Shown here: in pieces, positions 46,389 to 54,545 of the stretch | How the letters are laid out: every line of letters begins with the position of its first letter | How positions within the stretch are numbered: position 1 is the first letter of the stretch | NCBI RefSeq assembly: GCF_022376295.1 | Contig: NZ_CP060140.1 | Span: forward strand, 3,724,356 to 3,788,355 | DNA: 64,000 bases | Origin: Nodularia sphaerocarpa UHCC 0038 | GTDB lineage: Bacteria > Cyanobacteriota > Cyanobacteriia > Cyanobacteriales > Nostocaceae | Direction: 5' to 3' | The notes under the pieces: model-generated | Told to the model about the DNA's origin: nothing | The model's input: the letters and a program-made list of their open reading frames with translations, nothing else | Databases searched by the model: none | Position numbers and translations under genes: made by a program

Positions 46389-47729
46389 TTAGTAAGTTTC
46401 TACGTGCCAGCGATGAGCTTTTTTGAGTTCCTTCTGATAATTACTCCAAACAACTCCTTCCTTCGCAGCAGCAGCAGTCAGCGCTTCATCAATACCACCT
46501 TCCATACCACGTAAACCGCAGATGTAAGTGTGAGTTTTTTCTTCTTTAATCAACTGCCACAATTCATCAGCGTGTTCTGCCACACGGTCTTGGATGTACA
46601 TTCTACCACCTTGGGGATTTTTTTGTTCCCGGCTGATGGCACAAGTCAAGCGGAAGTTATCAGGATACTTCTGCTGCATTTCTTCCAATTCCTCTTTATA
46701 TAAGATGTTTGGAGTTGTGGGAACACCAAATATCAGCCAAGAGAATCCTTTATATTGGTACTCTGGGTTAGCTGCTCTTTCTGCATCCTTAAACATCCGC
46801 CACAGATAAGCCCGCATGGGAGCAATACCTGTTCCAGTTGCCATCATGATCACTTTGGCTTCTGGATCTTCAGGTAGCAACATTTCTTTACCCACTGGCC
46901 CAGTGATTTTCACTTCTGCGCCGGGTTCTAGTTGAGTCAAGTGAGTGGAACAAACACCGTAGACTGTTTCGCCGCTTTCTGGGTGTTTATACTCCAATTG
47001 GCGGACGCACAGTGATACAGTTTGATCATTCAAATCATCGCCGTGACGAGTGGAAGCAATGGAATACAATCTGAGTTTTTCTGGCTTGCCGTTCTTGTCT
47101 ACACCTGGGGGAATAATCCCAATACTTTGACCTTCTACGTATTTCAAATCACCGCCGGACAGGTCAAATTTGATGTGTTGAACAATACCAATACCGTCTT
47201 CTTTAACTAACGGTTCATTAGATATACACTTACCAACAAATGGAGCATTAGGACGGTAAATATTGACAGGAACGTCAGCGCCTTTTTTGGCTTTCGCTTG
47301 AGTCATGGTGTTGCCTTTTTTGTCCTTCTTTTTAAGCTGATCTTCAGCTGGTGGTTTAGCAAAGCCTTTGACTTCACTATTAGCAACAGGTGTGGCTTCA
47401 CCATTACCCTCAGTGTTAGCAGCTATTTTAGATGTAACTAAAGACTCCTCTTTGTGTTCAGCACTCTCGTGAGAGACTTTACCATTAAGTTGTTCTAGAG
47501 TACTTACAGCTTGGATACTAACAATTTTACCGCCGAGGCGAGTGATCCTTCGCATTTCTTGATTCATGCGGTTGTAAGGTACTCTGATGAACACACTGCC
47601 ACTTTTACGAATTGGGTAGTTTGTTTGATCAGTTTCTTCGTTCTGGCGCAGACCCACCACTTCGTAAACGAAGACGCGGCTACCGAATTCTCTGTTGGCA
47701 GCACCCTCAACAGCACCTTGATTGTACAT
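46389..47729 (-). CDS. petH: Ferredoxin-NADP+ reductase with CpcD-like domain
   Basis: Transfers electrons from ferredoxin to NADP+ at the end of linear photosynthetic electron flow. The 446-residue protein begins with a CpcD-like linker domain (about 14-72, SRVFVYEVVGLRQNEETDQ, FIRVPYNRMNQEM) that docks it to phycobilisomes, then a Lys/Glu-rich hinge, then the FAD domain (RLYSIAST, CVRQLEY) and NADP domain (ATGTGIAPMRAYLWRM, YICGLRGME), ending WHVETY. I set the start at the ATG at 47729 (MYNQGAVEGAAN) because homologues start there; the frame opens four codons earlier. An internal ATG at 47304-47306 could start the short isoform lacking the linker. It is divergent from prk. Confidence 0.96.
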   Translation of the reverse strand: MYNQGAVEGAANREFGSRVFVYEVVGLRQNEETDQTNYPIRKSGSVFIRVPYNRMNQEMRRITRLGGKIVSIQAVSTLEQLNGKVSHESAEHKEESLVTSKIAANTEGNGEATPVANSEVKGFAKPPAEDQLKKKDKKGNTMTQAKAKKGADVPVNIYRPNAPFVGKCISNEPLVKEDGIGIVQHIKFDLSGGDLKYVEGQSIGIIPPGVDKNGKPEKLRLYSIASTRHGDDLNDQTVSLCVRQLEYKHPESGETVYGVCSTHLTQLEPGAEVKITGPVGKEMLLPEDPEAKVIMMATGTGIAPMRAYLWRMFKDAERAANPEYQYKGFSWLIFGVPTTPNILYKEELEEMQQKYPDNFRLTCAISREQKNPQGGRMYIQDRVAEHADELWQLIKEEKTHTYICGLRGMEGGIDEALTAAAAKEGVVWSNYQKELKKAHRWHVETY

Positions 47730-49051
47730 TCGTTCTAACACTCCGATTTTTACTTAACCGTTTCTCAAAAAAAATTCTTTCCTTTTACCAGTTTTAGTGT
47801 ACCGAATTTTTGGATACCAAGACTGGCACTCTGGGAAAGGGGCATTATCAGCTAATGCCGTGCTAGGTTCACTCACCAAAGACATACAAGGATAGCAAAA
47901 AACACACCTGTTCCCCTTCTAAGGTAAAGGATAAGCCTTTGGCAGAATGTTAATAATGAGTCAATTTAATCTTTTTTTCGTGAACTGCTACTCCTATTTT
48001 GAGAGATAGCTTTCAACCACCCAAAGGGCAAGATCCAATGACCTATAGCTTGGCAGTTTCCTTTTATATGACTATTAAAATAGACTTACCTTGCGGTAAC
48101 ACTGGCTGAAAGTCCTATATCCTGCTGAAAAAACAGGGTTTTGGGCTTCTAGTCCTAACTCAGAAACACCTACAATCAGTTTCACTTGATGTGAAACATC
48201 TGTCAACCCTATGAGTACCTTGCTCAAACTCCCGCCGGAAACTCTGATGATGCGGATTGTGTAACCTAATCATTCTCAGGTGGAATCTGTGGAGCATTGC
48301 CATAGCGCTCAGGCAAATTTTCCCCCTGCTCAAAATAAATTGGCTCCGCAAATAAATTATACTTGATCAACTTGACTTTTCAAACATCCTCTGAGAGCCT
48401 TTCGTTTTTGGTCATTAGTCCTTCGTTAATCACACCCAAGGTAGCTTACGGGGCGTAGCCATGAGGCGGAGTATGCACCGTCTTCAACAACTAATGACGA
48501 CTTAAGTAAATAAGCACCGAATAAACCAAACTATGTTACGACTCGTAAACAAGACCCAAACCCTTACTAATGACCAATGACCAATGACCAATGACCAATG
48601 ACCAATGACCAATGACCAATGACCAATGACCAATGACGACCCTAGCTAGTTAAGTTTATTTACGCCGAGCTACTTAATTCAAGTCAAAACTCAGTAGACG
48701 AGGTTAACACAAAACTTTTAGGAGTGATCACAGGTGATTTAAAATTAATAACTAAATCATTAGTGATGACTGGGAAAGCAGGAGATTGTTTATGACAGCA
48801 AATCTTGTTATAAAATACCGCCTTCTGTTAAAATCAAATACACCACTAGGATTAAATACTTACCAGCCAGCAAGGAATTAAGTATAACTTGGATGAGAGA
48901 CAACTATAGTTTGGTTGTATGCCCGTCTAGATATTCCATAGCCCTGCTGAGTAGCAAAAACACGGGATTAACCAATGGGGTCAACTCCTGGTTTAAAAAT
49001 CTTCTGTGCGAAAAAATATTGATTGACACATTTAGTATTTAGAGGAAATTT
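47730..49051. other. 1.3-kb divergent spacer petH-prk
   Basis: Contains no supported gene. 48178-48196 is a small palindrome (GTTTCAC/GTGAAAC) inside a region resembling the repeat near 54367-54470. 48503-48676 is MITE copy B. The prk Shine-Dalgarno GAGGAAA is at 49041-49047. The rest, about 1 kb, should hold both promoters; no NtcA palindrome GTA-N8-TAC was obvious. Confidence 0.5.
48503..48676 (+). mobile_element. 174-bp STRR-containing MITE, copy B (expanded)
   Basis: Same structure as copy A, from TAAGTA (48503) to TACTTA (48676), but with nine full TGACCAA heptads (48571-48633) plus a partial one. The excess over 131 bp is 43, equal to six extra heptads plus one inserted base in the left end (AAGCAccGAATAAACC). 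The ends are less well kept than in the other copies. Confidence 0.83.
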
Positions 49052-50056
49052 ATGACAACTAAGCCGGAACGCGTGGTATTGATTGGAGTAGCCGGAGACT
49101 CTGGATGCGGTAAATCTACCTTTTTACGTCGTTTAATAGATTTATTTGGTGAAGAGTTCATGACGGTTATCTGCTTAGATGACTATCATTCTCTAGACCG
49201 CAAACAGCGCAAAGAGACTGGGATAACTGCACTTGACCCCAGAGCTAATAATTTTGACCTGATGTATGAGCAAATTAAAGCTCTTAAAGAAGGTCAAGTG
49301 ATTGATAAGCCGATTTATAACCACGAAACCGGGATGATTGATCCACCGGAGCGCGTGCAGCCCAATCATATCGTAGTTGTGGAAGGTCTTCATCCTTTAT
49401 ATGATGAGAGAGTGCGATCGCTACTTGATTTCAGCGTCTACTTCGATATTAGTGATGAAGTCAAAATTGCTTGGAAAATCCAACGAGATATGGCAGAAAG
49501 AGGACATCGTTATGAAGATGTCTTAGCTCAAATCAATTCTCGTAAACCCGATTTTGAAAAATTCATTGAGCCACAAAGAGAATACGCTGATGTGGTGCTT
49601 CAGGTACTACCCACGAACCTGATTAAAAACGATACAGAACGCAAGGTGCTGCGGGTACGTATGCTCCAACGTGAAGGCAAAGAAGGCTTTGATCCTACCT
49701 ATTTGTTTGATGAAGGGTCAACAATTAACTGGACTCCCTGCGGACGCAAACTAACTTGTTCATACCCAGGTATGCAAGTATACTATGGCTCTGATGTCTA
49801 CTACGGTCGCTATGTCTCAGTATTAGAAGTAGATGGTCAATTCGACAACCTAGATGAAGTTATTTATATCGAAACCCATCTGAGTAAGACATCCACCAAG
49901 TATGAAGGTGAGATGACTCACTTGCTGCTCCAACACCGTGAGTATCCAGGTTCCAATAACGGAACTGGGTTGTTCCAAGTGCTGACAGGGTTGAAAATGC
50001 GCGCCGCTTACGAGCGTTTAACAACAAAAGAAGCCAAATTAGCAGTTCAAGTTTAA
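49052..50056 (+). CDS. prk: Phosphoribulokinase
   Basis: Phosphorylates ribulose-5-phosphate to ribulose-1,5-bisphosphate with ATP, a Calvin-cycle-specific step. The 334-residue protein has the P-loop GDSGCGKS (15-22) containing Cys19, and Cys41 in VICLDDYHSLDR; these two form the thioredoxin-controlled disulfide. HNYDMI-like sequence YNHETGMIDPPE, VVEGLHPLYDERVR and KIQRDMAERGH follow. It binds CP12 (encoded at 5478-5711) in the dark complex. GAGGAAA is 4-10 bases before the ATG. A terminator hairpin follows at 50084. Confidence 0.98.
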   Translation: MTTKPERVVLIGVAGDSGCGKSTFLRRLIDLFGEEFMTVICLDDYHSLDRKQRKETGITALDPRANNFDLMYEQIKALKEGQVIDKPIYNHETGMIDPPERVQPNHIVVVEGLHPLYDERVRSLLDFSVYFDISDEVKIAWKIQRDMAERGHRYEDVLAQINSRKPDFEKFIEPQREYADVVLQVLPTNLIKNDTERKVLRVRMLQREGKEGFDPTYLFDEGSTINWTPCGRKLTCSYPGMQVYYGSDVYYGRYVSVLEVDGQFDNLDEVIYIETHLSKTSTKYEGEMTHLLLQHREYPGSNNGTGLFQVLTGLKMRAAYERLTTKEAKLAVQV

Positions 50057-50083
50057 GTAAGCAGTGCTTTTGTCACAGGTTTC

Positions 50084-50110
50084 GGGGGTACTTCTGGGTT
50101 TCCCCCTTTC
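50084..50110 (+). terminator. Terminator of prk
   Basis: GGGGG (50084-50088) pairs with CCCCC (50102-50106) across a 13-base loop and is followed by TTTCTT, 27 bp after the prk stop codon. Confidence 0.6.
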
Positions 50111-50267
50111 TTATATCAGAAAAAATATTTGAGTTAATTTCCCATGTTTCACCATTGGCTTGAGTGCAAGTTGGGAAAAATGGGCCATCAAATTTTATGC
50201 AATTTCCCCCAGGGTCAGATATAGCTAGAAAGAATCAACCACCGATATTCTACGATGAACGCAGATG

Positions 50268-50398
50268 TAAGTAGGACGGTGTAAATAAAGTTAACTAGCT
50301 AGGATCGTCATTTGTCATTGGTCATTGGTCATTGGTAAGGGTTTGAGTCCTGTTTACGAGTCGTAACATAGTTTAGTTTATTGATCCTTCCCTACTTA
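50268..50398 (-). mobile_element. 131-bp STRR-containing MITE, copy C
   Basis: Reverse orientation relative to copies A and B: TAAGTAGGaCGG (50268) to CCTACTTA (50398). It contains CTAGCTAG, three heptads TTGGTCA/TTTGTCA, and the TTACGAgTCGTAA palindrome. It lies 170 bp after the prk terminator. Confidence 0.85.
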
Positions 50399-50626
50399 GA
50401 TCCAAAGTGGCTGGTTGGAGGGTACACAGATCATGGGTCGTAGTAGGAAGGTGGCGAAGGACATATTTGATTGAGATAATACTTAATCTCAATGTGTAAC
50501 TGTGAAAAAAATAAATGCAATCCTCACTGCTGAGTGCGTAAATGTTGTTATGATTTCATACATTAGTTGCTGAACTAGATGATCAAAATTTAGCCAGCAG
50601 CAATCTTTTAAAGGGAGGAATCCTCT

Positions 50627-51889
50627 TTGTCTAAACGCTATTTATTTACCTCGGAATCCGTTACTGAAGGTCATCCAGATAAGATTTGCGATCAGATTTC
50701 TGATACAATTTTAGATGCCTTACTCACAGAAGATCCCAGCAGTCGTGTGGCGGCAGAAGTAGTAGTTAACACGGGATTAGTGCTAATTACTGGTGAAATT
50801 ACCAGCAAAGCTAATGCGAATTATGTCAATATTGCCCGCCAGAAAATAGCTGAAATTGGCTATTTAGACGCTGTTAATGGTTTTTCTGCCAGCAGCGCCA
50901 GTGTTCTGGTGGCTTTAGATGAACAATCACCCGATATAGCTCAAGGCGTTAATACCGCCCAAGAGACACGGGAGCAAAATAGTGATGAACTATTTGACAC
51001 AATTGGCGCGGGTGATCAAGGTATCATGTTTGGCTTTGCCTGCAACGAAACACCAGAACTAATGCCTTTACCCATCAGTCTGGCGCATCGCATTGCTCGC
51101 CGCCTAGCAGCAGTTCGCAAAACAGGTAAATTGCCATACCTACGCCCCGACGGCAAAACACAAGTAACTGTAGCCTACGAAGACGGGTATCCGGTAGGTA
51201 TTGATACGATTCTGATTTCCACTCAGCATACAGAGAGTATCGGGGAAATCACTGATGAGGCGGCAGTACAAGCCAAGATTAAAGAAGACCTCTGGTCAAC
51301 AGTAGTGGAACCTGTTTTTGGTGACATTGACATTAAGCCAAATCAGGAAACACGTTTCTTGGTTAATCCTACTGGCAAGTTTGTGATTGGTGGTCCTCAA
51401 GGAGATTCTGGTCTGACTGGTCGGAAAATTATTGTTGATACCTACGGTGGCTATTCCCGACATGGCGGTGGTGCTTTTTCCGGTAAGGACCCCACAAAGG
51501 TAGACCGTTCGGCTGCTTATGCGGCTCGCTATATGGCTAAAAATATTGTCGCGGCTGGGTTGGCTCAAAAGTGTGAGGTTCAACTCAGTTATGCCATTGG
51601 TGTAGCGCGCCCTGTGAGCATTTTTCTGGAAACCTTTGGGACTGGAAAACTGGATGATGAAACTTTGTTGGCATTAGTCAAAGACCAATTTGAACTACGT
51701 CCAGCAGGGATTATCCATGTTTTCAATTTACGTAACTTACCAAGTGAACGAGGCGGACGTTTTTATCAGGACATCGCGGCTTACGGTCACTTTGGGCGCA
51801 ATGATTTAGATTTGCCTTGGGAGCGTACCGATAAGGTGGAATTGTTGCAGCAATTAGTCACACAGTCGCTGGCGGCGGCGATCGCCTAG
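50627..51889 (+). CDS. metK: S-adenosylmethionine synthase
   Basis: Makes S-adenosylmethionine from methionine and ATP. The 420-residue protein has TSESVTEGHPDKICDQISD at the N-terminus (His15 region), GAGDQGIMFGFA, the P-loop-like GGGAFSGKDPTKVDRSAAYAARY and the terminal LPWERTDKVELL. The start is TTG at 50627, supported by GGGAGGA 8-14 bases upstream and by the conserved SKRYLFTSESV. It is about 5-25 residues longer than many bacterial forms, as usual in cyanobacteria. A long hairpin CAGGGGCAA/TTGCCCCTG (51919-51961) follows. Confidence 0.97.
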   Translation: MSKRYLFTSESVTEGHPDKICDQISDTILDALLTEDPSSRVAAEVVVNTGLVLITGEITSKANANYVNIARQKIAEIGYLDAVNGFSASSASVLVALDEQSPDIAQGVNTAQETREQNSDELFDTIGAGDQGIMFGFACNETPELMPLPISLAHRIARRLAAVRKTGKLPYLRPDGKTQVTVAYEDGYPVGIDTILISTQHTESIGEITDEAAVQAKIKEDLWSTVVEPVFGDIDIKPNQETRFLVNPTGKFVIGGPQGDSGLTGRKIIVDTYGGYSRHGGGAFSGKDPTKVDRSAAYAARYMAKNIVAAGLAQKCEVQLSYAIGVARPVSIFLETFGTGKLDDETLLALVKDQFELRPAGIIHVFNLRNLPSERGGRFYQDIAAYGHFGRNDLDLPWERTDKVELLQQLVTQSLAAAIA

Positions 51890-52479
51890 AGCCTCAGCAG
51901 TGGGCAAAATTTAATTAGCAGGGGCAAAGGTAGGGAGCCTATCCTCATCCTCTTGCCCCTGATTGATATTTGCCCCATACAACCCAGTCAGGATGCTCCC
52001 AAAAAAAAAGACAAGTGAAAATGAAAGTAATTGTGTGGTACAATTGGCATTGACGAAAGCCAAGGTCTGAGGTTTTTTGGCTTTAATCTTCCTAGTGTAT
52101 CAAGCCTATGTCTGGATTTCCCAGGGTGAGAGTAAGATAGGGTAGCATACAGGCAATGGTGAGAATATTTTCACAATTGACTAACTATTAAATAAATATA
52201 TAGCGTTTCCTGATCTAGAGAACCGATTAATCGCGTCTCTGCTATAGTGGTGAATAAGTTTGACTAATCAGGGATTTTTTGCCTCTACTAAATATCTTTG
52301 TAAACATTCATATCAAAAGCAATTAAATAGTCATCTACTCGTGAGAATTATTTAGTCAACAATTCTTTGAGCTTTTGATGAGAACAGATCATGTTAAATG
52401 CTAATCATCAATGAATGTGATCGTAGAAATAAGACTGATGCGACCATATTTTTTGCATGAGGGTAAGGAGGTTTGAGGA
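51890..52479. other. Spacer metK-histidine kinase
   Basis: 51919-51961 pairs CAGGGGCAA with TTGCCCCTG (24-base loop), possibly the metK terminator. 52056-52084 pairs AAAGCCAA with TTGGCTTT followed by TAATCTTCC, a second candidate. The remaining ~390 bp contain no gene and precede the kinase; GGTAAGGAGG at 52462-52471 is its ribosome-binding site. Confidence 0.5.
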
Positions 52480-54198
52480 ATGCAAACTCAAAAACCAATC
52501 CCTGTTGACAGCAGTTCAGAAAGCAAAAAAGTGCCTGCACAAGAGCCTTCGACGAATGAACTCCCGACTATAGAATTTCCTTCGCGCGGGAAACTCAAAG
52601 CTAGTTCTTGGCGCATACATCAAAAAATTGGTTATGGTTATTTTGTGGCGATTGGAATTGGCTTTTTTGGTTCCCTGACTGGGTTAGTAATTGCCAACTA
52701 CTACAGAGGCAGAGAAATTCGCCAATTCAATCAAGCCCAAGAGCAAAGAGAACTACTGACAAATTATAAAGATGCCGCATTAGAGGCGCAATTGTATAGC
52801 TCTAATTTAGTTGCCTTGTTGGACGATTCACAACGATTATCACATAAAAAAGATAAATTTATCAAGAGTGTTAACATAGCTAAAAGTTTAGAACAAGACA
52901 TTGCTAAATATATAGATACAAAGCCTGGTAGATTAGCCGCAAAAGGCGCTAATTTACAAGCTTTATTACAGGATTATGGCATTAGCTTAAAGTTATACGT
53001 TGATCAAATAGATATTGTATTACAGCAAATCGCGCCGCAGCAAGTACAGACAGAACAGACTGCACTGGCACGAGAGCAGTTACTAAAAATTATGCGTGGT
53101 GAAACAGCCATGCAACTAGATCAACTGTCGCTCAGATTAAGCCATATCCTGAAAATTGCTGAAAATCAAGAAAAAGAACGCCAAAAAGATGTAGATCAGG
53201 CTAAAAAAGTTGAGCGATTTATTGTGATAATTAGTATGCTGGTATCAGTGGCGATCGCTGCTATTGTCGCATGGCGTACGAGCCGAGCGATCGCTGAACC
53301 AGTCATTACTGTAACTCAAGTGGCTGAACAAGTGGCGAGAAAATCTAATTTTGATTTACGCGCTCCTGTTACCACTGAAGATGAAATTGGCTTATTAGCC
53401 AAATCGCTGAATCGATTGATTGAACGAGTCTCTGAGCGGACAAAAGAACTAGAACAAGCTAAAGAATTAGCCGAAGCTGCGAGTAAAGCCAAAAGCATAT
53501 TTTTAGCCAATGTCAGTCATGAATTACGCACGCCATTAAATGCTGTGATTGGTTTGAGTCAACTCCTCCAAGATGACGCTACCGATTTAGAGTTATCGGG
53601 AGATTTTATCACTGACTTAGAAACAATCAACTCTGCTGGTAGACACTTGCTGGAATTGATTAATGATATTCTCGACTTGTCAAAAATTGAAGCTGGGAAA
53701 ATGACTCTCTACCCAGAGACGTTTGAGATTGGGAAGCTGATTAATAATGTGGTGATGACAGTCAAATCCGCTATCGACAAAAATAATAATATCCTGGAAG
53801 TGTATTGTGATCAACAACTTGGGACTATCTACGCAGATCAAACGCGAATGCGACAAGTTTTATTAAATTTACTCAGCAATGCCGCTAAGTTTACCACTAA
53901 TGGCAAGGTAATTTTAACAGTCAAGAATGAAAACACAGGCTTATTACCAGAGACTCCTTTTGGTGTGATTACTTTCAGCGTCACTGACACGGGGATTGGA
54001 ATGTCTGATAGTCAACAGCAACAGTTATTTCAACCTTTTACACAAGGAGATACATCAACGACAAAAAGATATGGTGGGACTGGATTGGGTTTAGCAATTA
54101 GTCGCCACTTTTGTCGGCTGATGGGTGGTGAAGTTTTTGTTAAAAGTCAGCCTGGGGTTGGCTCTACTTTTACTGTTCATTTACCACTAACTAAGTAG
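52480..54198 (+). CDS. Membrane-bound sensor histidine kinase
   Basis: A 572-residue two-component sensor. A cytoplasmic leader (1-50) precedes membrane helix 1 (about 52-73), a ~175-residue helical extracytoplasmic sensor domain, membrane helix 2 (about 247-265), HAMP (266-320) and a short coiled coil. The HisKA domain has phospho-accepting His347 in SHELRTPLNAVIG. The ATPase domain shows the N-box LLNLLSNAAKF (about 461-471), DTGIG (503-507) and GGTGLGL (532-538). There is no receiver domain, and no response regulator is adjacent, so it is an orphan. The last codons AAG TAG fall in the end of MITE copy D, which therefore supplies the stop codon. Confidence 0.92.
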   Translation: MQTQKPIPVDSSSESKKVPAQEPSTNELPTIEFPSRGKLKASSWRIHQKIGYGYFVAIGIGFFGSLTGLVIANYYRGREIRQFNQAQEQRELLTNYKDAALEAQLYSSNLVALLDDSQRLSHKKDKFIKSVNIAKSLEQDIAKYIDTKPGRLAAKGANLQALLQDYGISLKLYVDQIDIVLQQIAPQQVQTEQTALAREQLLKIMRGETAMQLDQLSLRLSHILKIAENQEKERQKDVDQAKKVERFIVIISMLVSVAIAAIVAWRTSRAIAEPVITVTQVAEQVARKSNFDLRAPVTTEDEIGLLAKSLNRLIERVSERTKELEQAKELAEAASKAKSIFLANVSHELRTPLNAVIGLSQLLQDDATDLELSGDFITDLETINSAGRHLLELINDILDLSKIEAGKMTLYPETFEIGKLINNVVMTVKSAIDKNNNILEVYCDQQLGTIYADQTRMRQVLLNLLSNAAKFTTNGKVILTVKNENTGLLPETPFGVITFSVTDTGIGMSDSQQQQLFQPFTQGDTSTTKRYGGTGLGLAISRHFCRLMGGEVFVKSQPGVGSTFTVHLPLTK

Positions 54199-54322
54199 GT
54201 CGGCGTAAATAAAGTTAACTAGCTAGGGTCGTCATTGGTCATTTGTCATTGGTCATTAGTAAGGGTTTTAGTCCTGTTTACGAGTCGTAACATAGTTTGG
54301 TTTATTCATGCTTACCTACTTA
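54192..54322 (-). mobile_element. 131-bp STRR-containing MITE, copy D
   Basis: Same orientation as copy C. It starts TAAGTAGGTcggC at 54192, within the last two codons of the histidine kinase gene, and ends ACCTACTTA at 54322. Its heptad series equals that of copy A (including the variant TGACAAA in the same place), so A and D are the closest pair. Confidence 0.87.
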
Positions 54323-54366
54323 TGCAAGATTAATGGTGGGTTGAGAGAATGTTTGAAAAATCCCGC

Positions 54367-54449
54367 CAGGAACTTAAGTTCCTGTCTCATAGCTAAAGTC
54401 CACTGAAGTGGACTAGAGTGACTACTTTTGAGGATTTGTGCTATGAGAC
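54367..54449. repeat. Cluster of nested palindromes
   Basis: CAGGAACTTAAGTTCCTG (54367-54384) is an 18-bp perfect palindrome. GTCTCATAGC (54384-54393) pairs with GCTATGAGAC (54440-54449), and inside it AGTCCACT-ga-AGTGGACT (54397-54414) forms a second hairpin. This is a dispersed-repeat structure between the histidine kinase and helicase genes; a decayed relative seems to lie at 48170-48330. Confidence 0.65.
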
Positions 54450-54545
54450 TCAAGCAAATTTTTTCTCTGCTCATCTGTCGCCAGCCGATTACCCATAGGT
54501 ATACTCTGCTAATATGCAAGTGGTCGATGATCTACCCACACTGCT

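Larger units (their letters stand above)
50057..50626. other. Spacer prk-metK
   Basis: Holds the prk terminator, MITE copy C (50268-50398), and a short hairpin TTGAGAT-aatactta-ATCTCAA (50471-50492) upstream of metK. The metK ribosome-binding site GGGAGGA lies at about 50613-50619. No riboswitch of a known SAM class was recognised. Confidence 0.5.

Noticed and set aside
48160..48351. 63-codon minus-strand open frame in the petH-prk spacer
   Set aside because: It runs over a degraded palindromic repeat; a similar frame at 54316-54519 arises from the related repeat, so the likeness is repeat-derived.
50399..50626. Possible SAM riboswitch upstream of metK
   Set aside because: Only one short 7-bp hairpin is visible and no class-specific core was recognised.
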